Source of the DNA: Microbacterium sp. BH-3-3-3
Lineage (GTDB): Bacteria; Actinomycetota; Actinomycetes; Actinomycetales; Microbacteriaceae
Direction: 5' to 3'
NCBI RefSeq assembly: GCF_001792815.1
Contig: NZ_CP017674.1
Span: 1,612,001 to 1,676,000 of the forward strand
Length of the DNA: 64,000 bases
In this document: in pieces, positions 34,479 through 43,913 of the stretch
Position numbering within the stretch: position 1 is the stretch's first letter
Layout of the letters: every line of letters starts with the position of its first letter
Translations under genes and position numbers: made by a program
The notes under the pieces: model-generated
Seen by the model: the letters and a program-made list of their open reading frames with translations, nothing else
Databases searched by the model: none
Told to the model about the DNA's origin: nothing

Positions 34479-35882
34479 ATGACCTCCCCCGCCGTCGCCG
34501 CGTCCGACCTCTCGGTACGCCCGGAGTCCGAGCCCGGCACACGGCGCGCAGCGCGGCGACAGCGCCTGGCGGCCACGCCGCTCGCGGCACCGGCTCGCAG
34601 CACCGCGGCCCGCGTCGTCGCGTTCGGCCTGCTGCTGATGCTGTGGGCGGCCTCGATCGGCGGCACCATCGCGCAGACGCTGACGATGAGCCGCACGCAG
34701 GCGGCCGAGGGCCTGACGAGCGTGTACACGCAGGCGGTCGTCGACGCGGGGCACGTCGCCCTGCTGCTTCCCGCGGCCGCCGCCGTCTTCGTGCTGATCT
34801 TCCGCGTCGTCTTCGTGCAGAACGACGTCTCGCCCCTGGTGCTCGTCGTCCTGCCGTGGGTGTGGATCGTGTTCAACGAGTTCGCGCGGGGAGGAGCCGT
34901 CACCGAGCAGATGCTGCTGCCGATCGGCGTCGCCGTGACCCTGTGGGCGATCCAGCCGCGTGTGTCGGACCTGCGGGCGTACGCCCTCGCTGCCGCGGGG
35001 TTGGCGGTGGTCTCGATGGTGCTGACGTCCAGCGCCCCCGCCCTCATGTACATGCCGCAGACGTTCGACGTGAACTCCGAGAAGTCGTTGACCGGGCTCC
35101 CGCTGTTGGCGGGCTTCTTCGGGCACCCCAACGGCTACGGCCTGTTCCTGGTGCTCGCCCTGCCGCTGACGCACCTCTTCTCGCGCTGGTATCTGCGCTG
35201 GACGACGGCCGCCGTGCTGCTCGTCGCCATACTGTGGTCGGCGTCGCGCACGGCGTTGTTCGGGGTCGCGGTGTGGGCCGTGGTGCTGTTGGTGAGCATG
35301 CTGCTGGGCCGCGCGGGCAACCGGACCGTCGGCCGCGTTCTCGGCGCCCTGCTGCTCGTCCTGGTCGTCGTCGTCGTGGCCCTCCCCCTGATCACGACCG
35401 ACCCCGAGGCGTTCACGAAACGCGGCGCGATCTGGCGGTTCAACCTGTCGCAGCTGTCGGGCGATCAGTGGCTCGTCGGGCTCGGCCACAGCTGGTACGT
35501 CGACCACTACGACCTGCTCAAGGCCGCTCTCTCCAGCGCCGCCAGCCACGGCCACAACGTCTTCGTGACGTACGTCGTCACGGGCGGCATCGTCCTCGTC
35601 GCGCTCCTCGCCGTCGTCCTCGCCGCCGCCGCCCGCGCGGCCGAGCATCTTCCCCGCCGCGACCAGGTCGCGGCGAGCACGTTCCTCTGCGTGCTCACGG
35701 CGGTGTCGATCACCGAGACGGCGTGGCGCGTCGAGGCGCCCGACACCCTGTTCGCGGCGATGGTGGTGCCGCTGTTCGTGATCGCCGTGCAGGCACGGGA
35801 CCTGTCGGCCCTCGCCCGTCGAAGGGGTGACCGGACGGGTGAAACGCCCACTTTCACGATGCTCACCCGCCGGACGGCGTAA
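34479..35882 (+). CDS. O-antigen ligase/polymerase family membrane protein
   Basis: 467 residues, about 10 TM helices after a 45-residue basic cytoplasmic N-terminus. The Wzy_C-type pattern is seen: GHPNGYGLFLVLALPL, ILWSASRTALFGV, a large extracytoplasmic loop near residues 310-350 (WLVGLGHSWYVDHYD) and SHGHNVFVTYVVTGG. Polymerises or ligates glycan repeats outside the membrane. ATG 34479 was chosen over GTG 34473 because of the TAGCCT box. Confidence 0.85.
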   Translation: MTSPAVAASDLSVRPESEPGTRRAARRQRLAATPLAAPARSTAARVVAFGLLLMLWAASIGGTIAQTLTMSRTQAAEGLTSVYTQAVVDAGHVALLLPAAAAVFVLIFRVVFVQNDVSPLVLVVLPWVWIVFNEFARGGAVTEQMLLPIGVAVTLWAIQPRVSDLRAYALAAAGLAVVSMVLTSSAPALMYMPQTFDVNSEKSLTGLPLLAGFFGHPNGYGLFLVLALPLTHLFSRWYLRWTTAAVLLVAILWSASRTALFGVAVWAVVLLVSMLLGRAGNRTVGRVLGALLLVLVVVVVALPLITTDPEAFTKRGAIWRFNLSQLSGDQWLVGLGHSWYVDHYDLLKAALSSAASHGHNVFVTYVVTGGIVLVALLAVVLAAAARAAEHLPRRDQVAASTFLCVLTAVSITETAWRVEAPDTLFAAMVVPLFVIAVQARDLSALARRRGDRTGETPTFTMLTRRTA

Positions 35883-35955
35883 GCGGGACCCGCGGTCCTC
35901 CGACGCGCGCCCGCTCCCGCGGATCACACGACCCGCGGGAGCGACGCCCGGGCCG

Positions 35956-36952
35956 TCAGGAGCGCCGCACCGCGGCGCGCAAACGCCGCAGGTTGGCCGA
36001 GGCCGGGGGCAGATCCCAGGTGAAAAGTGCCGCCACGGCGGCGTCGTCGATGCGTCGGCCCCGCTGGATCGCCCGACGCTCGCGCAGCTTGCGGGGCATC
36101 TTGACCGCGGCGATCCCGACGGCCTTCACGGCCGTGCCCCCCTGCCCGCGCAGCACGGCGCGCACGAACGTGAACGAGTACGAGAGCGCGAGGCGCGGGA
36201 ACACCACCGGCAGGAAACGCGAGGGGACGTTCTTGGTCATGACCCAGAAGAGGTTCTTGAGCGTCTGGTGGGTGGTGAAGCCCGGGATGCGGCCGCTCGT
36301 CGCTCCGATCCGGTGGTAGGCGACGGCCCGGGGCGCGAGTTGCACGCGCCATCCCCGCAGCTGCGCCCGCCAGCTGAGGTCAAGATGTCTTCGAAATAGG
36401 CGAAGAAGTCCTCATCGAACAGTCCGACGTCGCGCAGCATCGCGGCGCGATAGAGGGTCGATCCGCCGCTGCCCCGAAGATGTCGACCGCATCGTCGTAC
36501 GCGTCGAGGTCCTCTTCGCCACGCCCCCGCGGGTAGGGCAGGCCCCAGGTCGAGTAGCACTCGCCGGTGCTGTCGATGCGGCGGCCATCGAGGGTCACGA
36601 ACTTGCTCGCCACCATGCCGAGATCATCCCCGCTGCGCATGACGGCGACGAGCTCGGCGAGCCAGGTCTTCTCGACCACGGCGTCGTTGTTGAGCAGCGC
36701 GATGTGCTCGTGGCCCCGGTGCAGGGCGTAGCGCAGACCGACGTTCACGCCTCCGGCGAAGCCGAGGTTCACGGGCTGCACGAGCAGGGTGACGCCGGGG
36801 TACGACGAGCGGATCATCTCGACCGATCCGTCCGTCGAGCCGTTCTCGACCACGATCACCTCCGCCGCCATGGTCTGCGCCCCGAGCGAGTCGAGGCACG
36901 CGGCGAGATCCTCCCGGCCGTTCCAGTTCGGGATGACGACCGCCGACGTCAT
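35956..36952 (-). pseudogene. GT2 glycosyltransferase broken by two frameshifts
   Basis: The intact parts read as a rhamnosyl- or galactosyltransferase-like GT2: SAVVIPNWNGREDL at the N-terminus, ENGSTDGS, LLNNDAVVEKTWL, then LYRAAMLRDVGLFDEDFFAYFED and APRAVAYHRIGATSG in other frames. First shift: about 36470, where the coding strand reads GGGGCAGCGGC and one base is missing compared with the expected Gly-Ala-Ser-Gly. Second: 36382-36383, two extra bases after the FAYFED segment. The shifts do not compensate. It starts inside the stop codon of the upstream GT4 gene (ATGA), so it was the second gene of that operon. Confidence 0.85.
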
Positions 36953-38178
36953 CGCTCGTCCCCCCGTCCGAACAGGGCGTCCTCGAGTCGCGACGGATAA
37001 GTCTCGGCCGAGAAGACCGATCGCGCCCACTCCCTCGTCGCGGTGGCATCGCTCCAGGCCCGACGAGGATCGGCGAGGATCGCGAGGAGTGCGCGCGCGA
37101 TCGCCTCGGTGTCGTCGGCGACCACGAGACCACCCGTCTCCCCCTCGCCGACCAGTCCTTCCGCGCCCACGGTCGTGGACACCACCGGGATTCCCCGCAT
37201 CAACGCCTCCACGGTCTTGAACTTCAGCCCGGCGCCCATGCGCAGCGGGACGACGACGGCCGTGGCCGCCCGATAGGCCGGGTCGAGCGACTCGACCTCC
37301 CCGGTCACCTCGAGCAGCGGGTCGGTCTGCGCCGCGGCGATCATGCGCGCCGTAGGCCCCGCGCCCGCGAGCACGAATCGCACATCGGCCCGCGCCGCCC
37401 GCACACGCGGGATGATCTCGTCGATCAGCCAGTCGGCCGCCTCGACGTTGACGTCGCGGAAGAACGCCCCCACGAACAGCACCGTCGGAACCCCGGCCGG
37501 CGGTCCGTCGGCGGTCGCCACCTCGCCGCCGTCCGGCGAGAACGGCGGCCGCAGGACCACGACGTCGTCGGCCGCGACCCCCAGGCGTCGCGCGTAGCCG
37601 GCGTCCTTTCCGCTGAAGACGACCACGGCATCCATGTCGCGGTACAGCCGACCCTCGTCGCGCGCGACGCTGTGGTTCCGCCACCGGCCGAGCAGCCGCG
37701 CCGCCGTCCATCGACGGGTCGTGGCGAAGATCCGCTCGTAGGTCTGGACGATCAGGTCCTGCGCCACGACCACGCGACGGGCGCGCGGGCCGGTGGGAAG
37801 CGCCCGAGCGATCCATCCCATCTCGCTCCAGTGCGCCTCGACGAGGTCGGCGCGCGCTGCCGCGTCTCGCACGGCGCCCGCGCGGAGGATCGCCCGACGG
37901 AACCGCAGCGGCGGCCGCACGGGGAACAGCCGGATCTGCTGCGTGTCGAGCCACGCCGCGAGACGGCCGGAGGAGCGCGGCGGGCAGACCAGGACCGTGA
38001 CGTCCATCGCCTCGCGCAGGCGCCGGGCTCCCTCATCGTTGCCCCGCCAGTCGGGCGCGACCACGGTGACCTCGTGGCCGAGGGCGCGCAGGCCCCGGAG
38101 ATGCGACAGCACGTACTGTCCGCCCGCGTGGGGGATGCCGGGGTACGGCACGTGGGCCATGAGACTGACGATCCGCAC
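36949..38178 (-). CDS. GT4-family glycosyltransferase
   Basis: 409 residues, GT-B fold. N-terminal IVSLMAHVPYPGIPHAGGQY binds the acceptor; the C-terminal donor half has VPTVLFVGAFFRDVN and the GT4 segment MGAGLKFKTVEALMRGIPVV with the conserved glutamate. Start GTG 38178 has a GGAGGAG site; the frame is open upstream but unlikely to be translated. Works with the flippase and polymerase on a surface glycan. Sugar specificity cannot be read from the sequence. Confidence 0.88.
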   Translation of the reverse strand: MRIVSLMAHVPYPGIPHAGGQYVLSHLRGLRALGHEVTVVAPDWRGNDEGARRLREAMDVTVLVCPPRSSGRLAAWLDTQQIRLFPVRPPLRFRRAILRAGAVRDAAARADLVEAHWSEMGWIARALPTGPRARRVVVAQDLIVQTYERIFATTRRWTAARLLGRWRNHSVARDEGRLYRDMDAVVVFSGKDAGYARRLGVAADDVVVLRPPFSPDGGEVATADGPPAGVPTVLFVGAFFRDVNVEAADWLIDEIIPRVRAARADVRFVLAGAGPTARMIAAAQTDPLLEVTGEVESLDPAYRAATAVVVPLRMGAGLKFKTVEALMRGIPVVSTTVGAEGLVGEGETGGLVVADDTEAIARALLAILADPRRAWSDATATREWARSVFSAETYPSRLEDALFGRGDER

Positions 38179-38436
38179 GGTTCTCCTCCGGTCCCGCTCT
38201 CGACGGGCGACCTCGGGCGCCCGGACGGGCGGCGCGGGGAGAGACGGGTGTCCCGGGGAACGTACCAACCGGCTCGACGGCATCCCCCGCCGGTGGCGGC
38301 GACGGGCGGCTCCGGACGCGAACCTCACCCGTCGCCTCACCCCCAGCGCCTCCTCGCGGCTCGCGCCGACCGCCGAGAGCCTCGGCGCCGGAGGCGGTCA
38401 TACTCGGCGGCGGACCCCGCCCGAGAAGAGGACTCC

Positions 38437-39540
38437 GTGCCCACATCCCCGCCGCACATCGTGATCGACGCCCGTTCGATGTTCACCTCCACCGGGCGCT
38501 ACACGCGCAACCTCATCGCGCACCTCGAGCAGATCGACACCGCGCACCGCTACACGATCGTGCTCCCCCGCGACCGGTTCGACGACTGGACGCCGACCAG
38601 TCCGCTCTTCGAGAAGGTCGCCACCGAGACCCCGTACTTCTCGTGGCGCGAGCAGACCTCGTTCGGGCGCGAGCTCCGGGCGCTCCGCCCCGATCTGGTG
38701 CACTTCGCGATGCCGCAGCAGCCGCTCTACCTGGGCGCGCGCCGCGTGACGACCTTCCTCGACATGACGCTGCTGAAGGTGCGCAACCGCAAGAAGCACT
38801 GGGCCGTCTCTGCCGTGAAGCGCATCATCGGCGCGGGGGCGTTCGTGTTCACGGCGCACCGCTCCCGCGTGAACCTCGTCATCAGCGCGCACGGGGGCCG
38901 CGACCTCGTCGCCCACACCCGCGTGCGCGCGTCGAGCCTGTACGTCACCTCGCCCGCGGCCGATGTGATCGCGGATGCCGCGACCCCGGTCGAGACGCCG
39001 TTCCCGCGCTTTGTGCTGTACGTCGGCCGGCAGGAGCCGTACAAAAACCTCAAACGGCTCATCCGCGCGGTCGTGCACCTGCGCGACGCCGGCGAAGACA
39101 TCGGCCTCGTCGTCGCCGGAAAGATCGACGACGACGGGGCGCGCCTGATCCGGGGACTCGACGAGCAGGAGCGGGGCGCCGTGCACTTCGCCGGTTTCGT
39201 CACCGACGCGCAGTTGCGCGGGCTGTACGAGGCGGCGGCGGTGTACGCGTTCCCGTCGTTCTTCGAGGGGTTCGGACTACCGGGGCTCGAGGCGATGCGC
39301 CACGGGTGCGCCGTGGTCAGCAGCGATGCGACGTGCCTGCCCGAGGTCTACGGCGACGCCGCGATCTACTTCGACCCCGCGAGCACCGCCGGGATGCGGG
39401 ACGCCGTGGCCCGAGTCCTCACCGACCCCGCGCTCGCACAGACGCTGCGGGAGCGCGGGGTCGCGCGCGCCGAGATGTTCTCGTGGCGGTGGATGGCGAC
39501 GCGCACGCTCGACGCCTACCGCGACGCCCTGGAGTCCTGA
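38437..39540 (+). CDS. GT4-family glycosyltransferase (mannosyltransferase-like)
   Basis: 367 residues, GTG start. Starts VIDARSMFTSTGRYTRNLI, like mannosyl- and rhamnosyltransferases of the WbaZ/MtfB type; donor domain FVLYVGRQEPYKNLKRLI and the EX7E region PSFFEGFGLPGLEAM. Divergent from the other GT4 gene across a 258-bp gap in which I see no clear regulatory element. Confidence 0.88.
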   Translation: MPTSPPHIVIDARSMFTSTGRYTRNLIAHLEQIDTAHRYTIVLPRDRFDDWTPTSPLFEKVATETPYFSWREQTSFGRELRALRPDLVHFAMPQQPLYLGARRVTTFLDMTLLKVRNRKKHWAVSAVKRIIGAGAFVFTAHRSRVNLVISAHGGRDLVAHTRVRASSLYVTSPAADVIADAATPVETPFPRFVLYVGRQEPYKNLKRLIRAVVHLRDAGEDIGLVVAGKIDDDGARLIRGLDEQERGAVHFAGFVTDAQLRGLYEAAAVYAFPSFFEGFGLPGLEAMRHGCAVVSSDATCLPEVYGDAAIYFDPASTAGMRDAVARVLTDPALAQTLRERGVARAEMFSWRWMATRTLDAYRDALES

Positions 39541-39609
39541 GCCCGAACGGCGGTGGCGACCGCGGGAGCGTCCAGGGTCACGGCATCCGGACCGTGAAGC
39601 CCGCCGCCC

Positions 39610-40821
39610 TCAGCCGCGGAAACCGCCGGGGTTCGACAGCAGGTCGGCGAAGGCGAGCTCGGCGGGGCCGACGAGCATGAGGCGCGAGCGCAGGTGCGCC
39701 CGTTCGAGGCGGATCGTGCGCCCCTCGGCTCCCAGGGGATGCACGCGCACGGCATCGGCCAGTCGTTCGCGGCTGACCGAGAGCAGGGCGCCGAGGTAGC
39801 CCGACAGAACGACCGTCTCGGGGCTGAAGGCGTTGACGAAGTTGGTCAGCGCGATCGAGAGCACCTCGACCTGGCGCGTCACCTCCGCCATCACGCGAGG
39901 GTTGCGGGCCACGCCCAGCTCGACGTCGAGTTCGTCTTCGTCGAGCTTGCGCCGACCCAGCAGGGGCTCGAGCAGATCGAGGCTCACCTCGGCCTCGAGG
40001 CATCCCCGGCGTCCGCACACGCAGGCGCGCCCACGGGGGTCGACGACGGTGTGCCCCAGCTCGCCGGCGTAGCCCGAGGTGCCGCGCAGAAGGGTGCCGT
40101 CGATGATGAGACCGCCGCCGATGCTGTGCATCGCCCCGCCCAGGTAGAGCAGGTTGCCGACACCGACGCCGACACCGAAGCGCGCCTCGGCGAGAGCGCC
40201 GATGCTCGCGTCGTTGCCGGCGGCCACCGGCATGCCGAGTTCGTCGCTCAGGCGGGCCGACACGGGGTCGCGTTTCCATCCCAGGGTGGGCGAGACGAGC
40301 ACCGAGCCGTTGGCGTTGACGAGTCCGGGCACCGCGAGGCCCGCACCCACCACCCGGTAATGCCGATCGATGTCGGCGCGCATGGCCTCGACCGACGAGG
40401 CGACGATCTGCACGAACCGGCGCGGCGACGGCGGACTGGCCGTGTCGTGGCGCAGGCGCGCGTGCACCACCCCGCCCAGCCCGACCAGGGCGACGGTGAC
40501 GGCGTGGGGTTCGGCCCGCACGCTGAGGGCGGCGACGTGGTCTTCGGGCTCGAGATCGAGGGTCGGGCGCCCGACCTTGCCGGTGCGCTCGGTGCTGGCC
40601 GCCTCGCGCACGAGGCCCAGCTCGGTGAGCTCCATGACCAGGCCCGTCACGGTGGAGCGGTTGAGACCCGTCGTCGCGCCCAGCTGCGCGCGTGAGAGCG
40701 CTCCCCGGGAATGGAGCAACGACAGCACCGACGCGAGGTTCTGCTGGCGGATCAGGTCGTTGGTGGTACGACCGACCGGGGGTGCGAGCGGCGTTGCGGG
40801 CTCGAACACGGCAGGGGTCAT
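39610..40821 (-). CDS. ROK-family sugar-responsive repressor (NagC/XylR type)
   Basis: 403 residues. N-terminal winged helix (residues about 25-80: GALSRAQLGATTGLNRSTVTGL), then a ROK kinase-fold sensor with the zinc/structural motif CVCGRRGCLEAE. It lies 147 bp downstream of the monosaccharide transporter permease gene on the same strand, separated by a terminator-like hairpin, and probably regulates that transporter. No ATP-binding DxGxT signature is clear at the sensor start, consistent with a regulator rather than a kinase. Confidence 0.9.
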   Translation of the reverse strand: MTPAVFEPATPLAPPVGRTTNDLIRQQNLASVLSLLHSRGALSRAQLGATTGLNRSTVTGLVMELTELGLVREAASTERTGKVGRPTLDLEPEDHVAALSVRAEPHAVTVALVGLGGVVHARLRHDTASPPSPRRFVQIVASSVEAMRADIDRHYRVVGAGLAVPGLVNANGSVLVSPTLGWKRDPVSARLSDELGMPVAAGNDASIGALAEARFGVGVGVGNLLYLGGAMHSIGGGLIIDGTLLRGTSGYAGELGHTVVDPRGRACVCGRRGCLEAEVSLDLLEPLLGRRKLDEDELDVELGVARNPRVMAEVTRQVEVLSIALTNFVNAFSPETVVLSGYLGALLSVSRERLADAVRVHPLGAEGRTIRLERAHLRSRLMLVGPAELAFADLLSNPGGFRG

Positions 40822-40930
40822 GAGAGGGGCACCTCCCCCATCATCCCATCGCGCAGGAACGGACGGTACGCGCAGCCGTCGAGAAGGACGGGGGCGGGGC
40901 CGACGGCCGACGCCGCGGCCCCGGGACGCG

Positions 40931-40965
40931 GATGGGGAGCGGGCCCCGGGGCCACGCTCCCCATC
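40931..40965 (-). terminator. Terminator after the monosaccharide ABC permease
   Basis: Perfect 11-bp stem GATGGGGAGCG / CGCTCCCCATC, 3 nt beyond the permease stop codon and before the ROK gene. Confidence 0.75.
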
Positions 40966-40968
40966 CGG

Positions 40969-42189
40969 TCAGACACCGCCGTTGCGCCGCTTGTTGAAGA
41001 TGTCGAACGCGACGGCCAGCAGCAGCACGATGCCCTTGATGGCCATCTGCCAGGCGGCGTCGACACTGAGGATCGACAGCCCCATGTTCAGCACGCCCAT
41101 CACCAGTCCACCGACGACCGCACCGACCACGGTGCCGATGCCGCCCTGGACGGCGGCGCCACCGATGAAGACCGCGGCGATGGCATCCAGCTCGTAGTTC
41201 TGACCGGCGGACGCCACGGCGCTGCCGGCGCGCGCGGTGCTCACGACCGCCGCGAGACCGGCGAGCACGCCCATGTTGACGAAGATGAAGAAGTTGACCC
41301 ACTTCGTCTTCACACCGCTCATCACGGCGGCGAACAGGTTGCCGCCCATCGCGTACACGTGGCGGCCGAAGGTCGTGCGGTTGAGCACGAACGTGTACGC
41401 CAGGACGAGCACCGCGAGGATGATCAGAACGATCGGCGTGCCGTTGTAGGTGGCGAGCGTCAGGGCGATCGCCATGATCGCGACCGCGGCGATGAGGTTC
41501 TTCAGCCAGAACGACCACGCGACCTCGCGGGGCAGCTCGAGGCGACGGAGCGTCGCGCGGGTGCGCAGCTGCTGGGCGATGAGCGCCACGACGGCGACGA
41601 GACCCAGCACGACGGTCAGCGAGTCCCAGTTGCCGATGTAGCCGAGCACCGGGGGCAGCCAGCCGGCGCCGATGGCGGTGAAGCCGTCGGGCAGACCCGC
41701 GATCGTGCCGCCGGTGAGCAGCACCAGGGTGAGACCTCGGAACAACAGCATGCCCGCCAGGGTGACGATGAACGCCGGGATGCCGACGAACGCCACCCAG
41801 AAGCCCTGCCACGCCCCGACGACCGCGCCGACCGCGAGCGAGAGGATGACGGCGGCCCACCAGGGCAGCCCCCACGAGTTCATCGAGATCGCCGCGATCG
41901 CTCCGACCATGGCGACCACCGAGCCGACCGACAGGTCGATGTGCCCCGCGATGATCACCATCACCATGCCGATCGCGAGGATCAGCACGTAGGCGTTCTG
42001 CTGGATGAGGTTGTTGACGTTTCCGGGCATGAGCAGTCGGCCGCCGGTCAGCACCTGGAACAGCACGATGATGATGACCAGGGCGGCGAGGATGCCGAAC
42101 TGCCGGAAGTTGATGCGCGACAGGATGCCGCGGCGGCGCGGTCCCGGCTGCGTGGGCGCCTCGACCGTCTGGGTGGATGCGGTGGCCAT
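40969..42189 (-). CDS. gguB: Multiple-monosaccharide ABC transporter permease (GguB/MmsB, XylH-like)
   Basis: 406 residues, longer than RbsC-type permeases because of an extra central segment, as in the ChvE-GguAB system. About ten TM helices; GHIDLSVGSVVAMVGAI and GRHVYAMGGNLFAAVMSGV are conserved stretches. Third gene of the binding protein-ATPase-permease operon, 5 bp after the ATPase stop. Likely substrates are xylose, arabinose, galactose or glucose. Confidence 0.92.
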   Translation of the reverse strand: MATASTQTVEAPTQPGPRRRGILSRINFRQFGILAALVIIIVLFQVLTGGRLLMPGNVNNLIQQNAYVLILAIGMVMVIIAGHIDLSVGSVVAMVGAIAAISMNSWGLPWWAAVILSLAVGAVVGAWQGFWVAFVGIPAFIVTLAGMLLFRGLTLVLLTGGTIAGLPDGFTAIGAGWLPPVLGYIGNWDSLTVVLGLVAVVALIAQQLRTRATLRRLELPREVAWSFWLKNLIAAVAIMAIALTLATYNGTPIVLIILAVLVLAYTFVLNRTTFGRHVYAMGGNLFAAVMSGVKTKWVNFFIFVNMGVLAGLAAVVSTARAGSAVASAGQNYELDAIAAVFIGGAAVQGGIGTVVGAVVGGLVMGVLNMGLSILSVDAAWQMAIKGIVLLLAVAFDIFNKRRNGGV

Positions 42190-42194
42190 GTCTT

Positions 42195-43724
42195 TCAGTT
42201 CCTTCCGGCGGTCATGTGCCGCATGAGGGTCTCCTGCGTGGCGTCGTCGCGGCTGACCTCTGCCGTGATGCGTCCCTCGGAGATCGTGTAGATGCGGTCG
42301 GAGAGGCCGATGACCTCGGGCAGCTCCGACGAGATGACGATGACGGCCTTACCCTGGGCCGCGAGTTCGTTGATGATGCCGTAGATCTCGTACTTCGCCC
42401 CGACGTCGATGCCGCGGGTCGGCTCGTCGAGGATCAGCACGTCGGGACCGGTGAACATCCACTTCGACAGCACGACCTTCTGCTGGTTCCCGCCGGACAG
42501 CCGTCCGGTGATCGCCGCGACGCTGGGGGCTTTGATGTTCATCTTGTAGCGGTACGAATCGGCGACCTTGTACTCGCGGTAGCGGTCGACCACGCCCAGG
42601 CGGGCGAGGCGCGAGAGGGCGGATGCCGAGACGTTGACCTGGATGTCGCCGATGAGGTTGAGACCGTACTTCTTGCGGTCCTCGGTGGCGTAGGCGATGC
42701 CGTGCTTGATGGCCGCGTCGACCGTGCGCACGTCGATCTGCTGGCCGTTCTTGTAGACCTCGCCCGAGATGCCCGTGCCGTACATGCGGCCGAAGATGCT
42801 CATGGCGAGCTCGGTGCGACCGGCGCCCATGAGGCCCGCGAAACCGACGATCTCGCCCGCGCGCACCATGAAAGAGGCGTCGTCGATGACCACGCGCTCG
42901 GTGTCGACCGGGTGGTGCACGGTCCAGTTCTCGACGCGGAAGAGTTCTTCGCCGATGTCGGGTTCGCGCGGCGGGAACAGGCTGTTCAGATCGCGGCCGA
43001 CCATGGCGCGGATGATGCGCCCCTCGTCGGTGTCGGCGTCGGTGCGGTGCATCGTCTCGATGGTGCGGCCGTCGCGGATGATCGTGATGCGGTCCGAGAT
43101 GCGCAGCACCTCCTTCAGCTTGTGGCTGATGATGATGCAGGTGATGCCCTGGTCGCGCAGCTGGTCGATCAGATCGAGCAGGTGGGCGGAGTCGTCGTCG
43201 TTCAGCGCGGCGGTGGGCTCGTCGAGGATGAGGAGCTTCACCTCTTTGGCCAGGGCCTTGGCGATCTCGACGAGCTGCTGCTTGCCGACGCCGATCTCGT
43301 AGATCTTGGTGGCGGGGTTCTCGCGCAGTCCCACGCGCTTGAGCAGCTCCGCGGCCGCGGTGTTCGTGGCGTTCCAGTCGATGACGCCGCGGCGGGCCTT
43401 CTCGTTGCCGAGGAAGATGTTCTCGGCGATCGAGAGGTAGGGGCTGAGCGCCAACTCCTGGTGGATGATGACGATGCCCGCGGCCTCGCTGTCGTTGATC
43501 GAGCGGAACGCCATCTGCTCACCCTCGAGGGTGATGCTCCCCTCGAAGCTGCCTGCCGGGTAGACCCCGCTGAGCACCTTCATGAGGGTGGACTTGCCGG
43601 CGCCGTTCTCGCCGCAGATGGCGTGCACCTCTCCGCGGTGCACGTCGATCGACACGTCGGCGAGAGCCGGAACCCCGTTGAAGGACTTCGAGATCCCCGC
43701 CATGCGCAGGATCGGTTCGGTCAT
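42195..43724 (-). CDS. gguA: Multiple-monosaccharide ABC transporter ATPase (GguA/MmsA), tandem domains
   Basis: 509 residues, two ABC domains. Domain 1 has Walker [14 protein letters not shown] (about residue 38) and the Walker B region [11 protein letters not shown]. Domain 2 has a degenerate Walker A ([13 protein letters not shown]), signature [14 protein letters not shown] and [16 protein letters not shown], as in all CUT2 ATPases. Drives import through the GguB-type permease. A 189-bp spacer full of hairpins separates it from the binding-protein gene. Confidence 0.95.
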   Translation of the reverse strand: MTEPILRMAGISKSFNGVPALADVSIDVHRGEVHAICGENGAGKSTLMKVLSGVYPAGSFEGSITLEGEQMAFRSINDSEAAGIVIIHQELALSPYLSIAENIFLGNEKARRGVIDWNATNTAAAELLKRVGLRENPATKIYEIGVGKQQLVEIAKALAKEVKLLILDEPTAALNDDDSAHLLDLIDQLRDQGITCIIISHKLKEVLRISDRITIIRDGRTIETMHRTDADTDEGRIIRAMVGRDLNSLFPPREPDIGEELFRVENWTVHHPVDTERVVIDDASFMVRAGEIVGFAGLMGAGRTELAMSIFGRMYGTGISGEVYKNGQQIDVRTVDAAIKHGIAYATEDRKKYGLNLIGDIQVNVSASALSRLARLGVVDRYREYKVADSYRYKMNIKAPSVAAITGRLSGGNQQKVVLSKWMFTGPDVLILDEPTRGIDVGAKYEIYGIINELAAQGKAVIVISSELPEVIGLSDRIYTISEGRITAEVSRDDATQETLMRHMTAGRN

Positions 43725-43744
43725 GGTGTGTGTCGTCCCTTCAC

Positions 43745-43905
43745 CGTCGCCGAGGGCGACGCAAAAGTGGGCCGCCGAAGCGACTCGTGTGATCGTCGCC
43801 GGAGGCGACCGATGCCCTTCACCGGGCGGTGAAGGATCGAGCGGCGGGGCGGGCTGAGCCGCCCCGCCGCGAGAAGAGGACGGGGCGGGCGAGCCCGCCC
43901 CGTCC
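43745..43905 (-). terminator. Array of five hairpins between binding-protein and ATPase genes
   Basis: Five consecutive perfect stems: 43745-43761 (CGTCGCC/GGCGACG), 43795-43809 (GTCGCC/GGCGAC), 43816-43835 (CCTTCACC/GGTGAAGG), 43841-43870 (12 bp, GCGGCGGGGCGG) and 43878-43905 (at least 12 bp, GGACGGGGCGGG). The first met by RNA polymerase is the last listed, 8 nt after the binding-protein stop. They would stall or terminate transcription and protect the upstream mRNA, giving an excess of binding protein over ATPase. Confidence 0.7.
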
Positions 43906-43913
43906 GGGATCGA

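Noticed and set aside
36380..36952. Programmed frameshift in the GT2 gene
   Set aside because: No slippery heptamer or downstream stimulator at either indel, and two separate shifts of different size would be needed.
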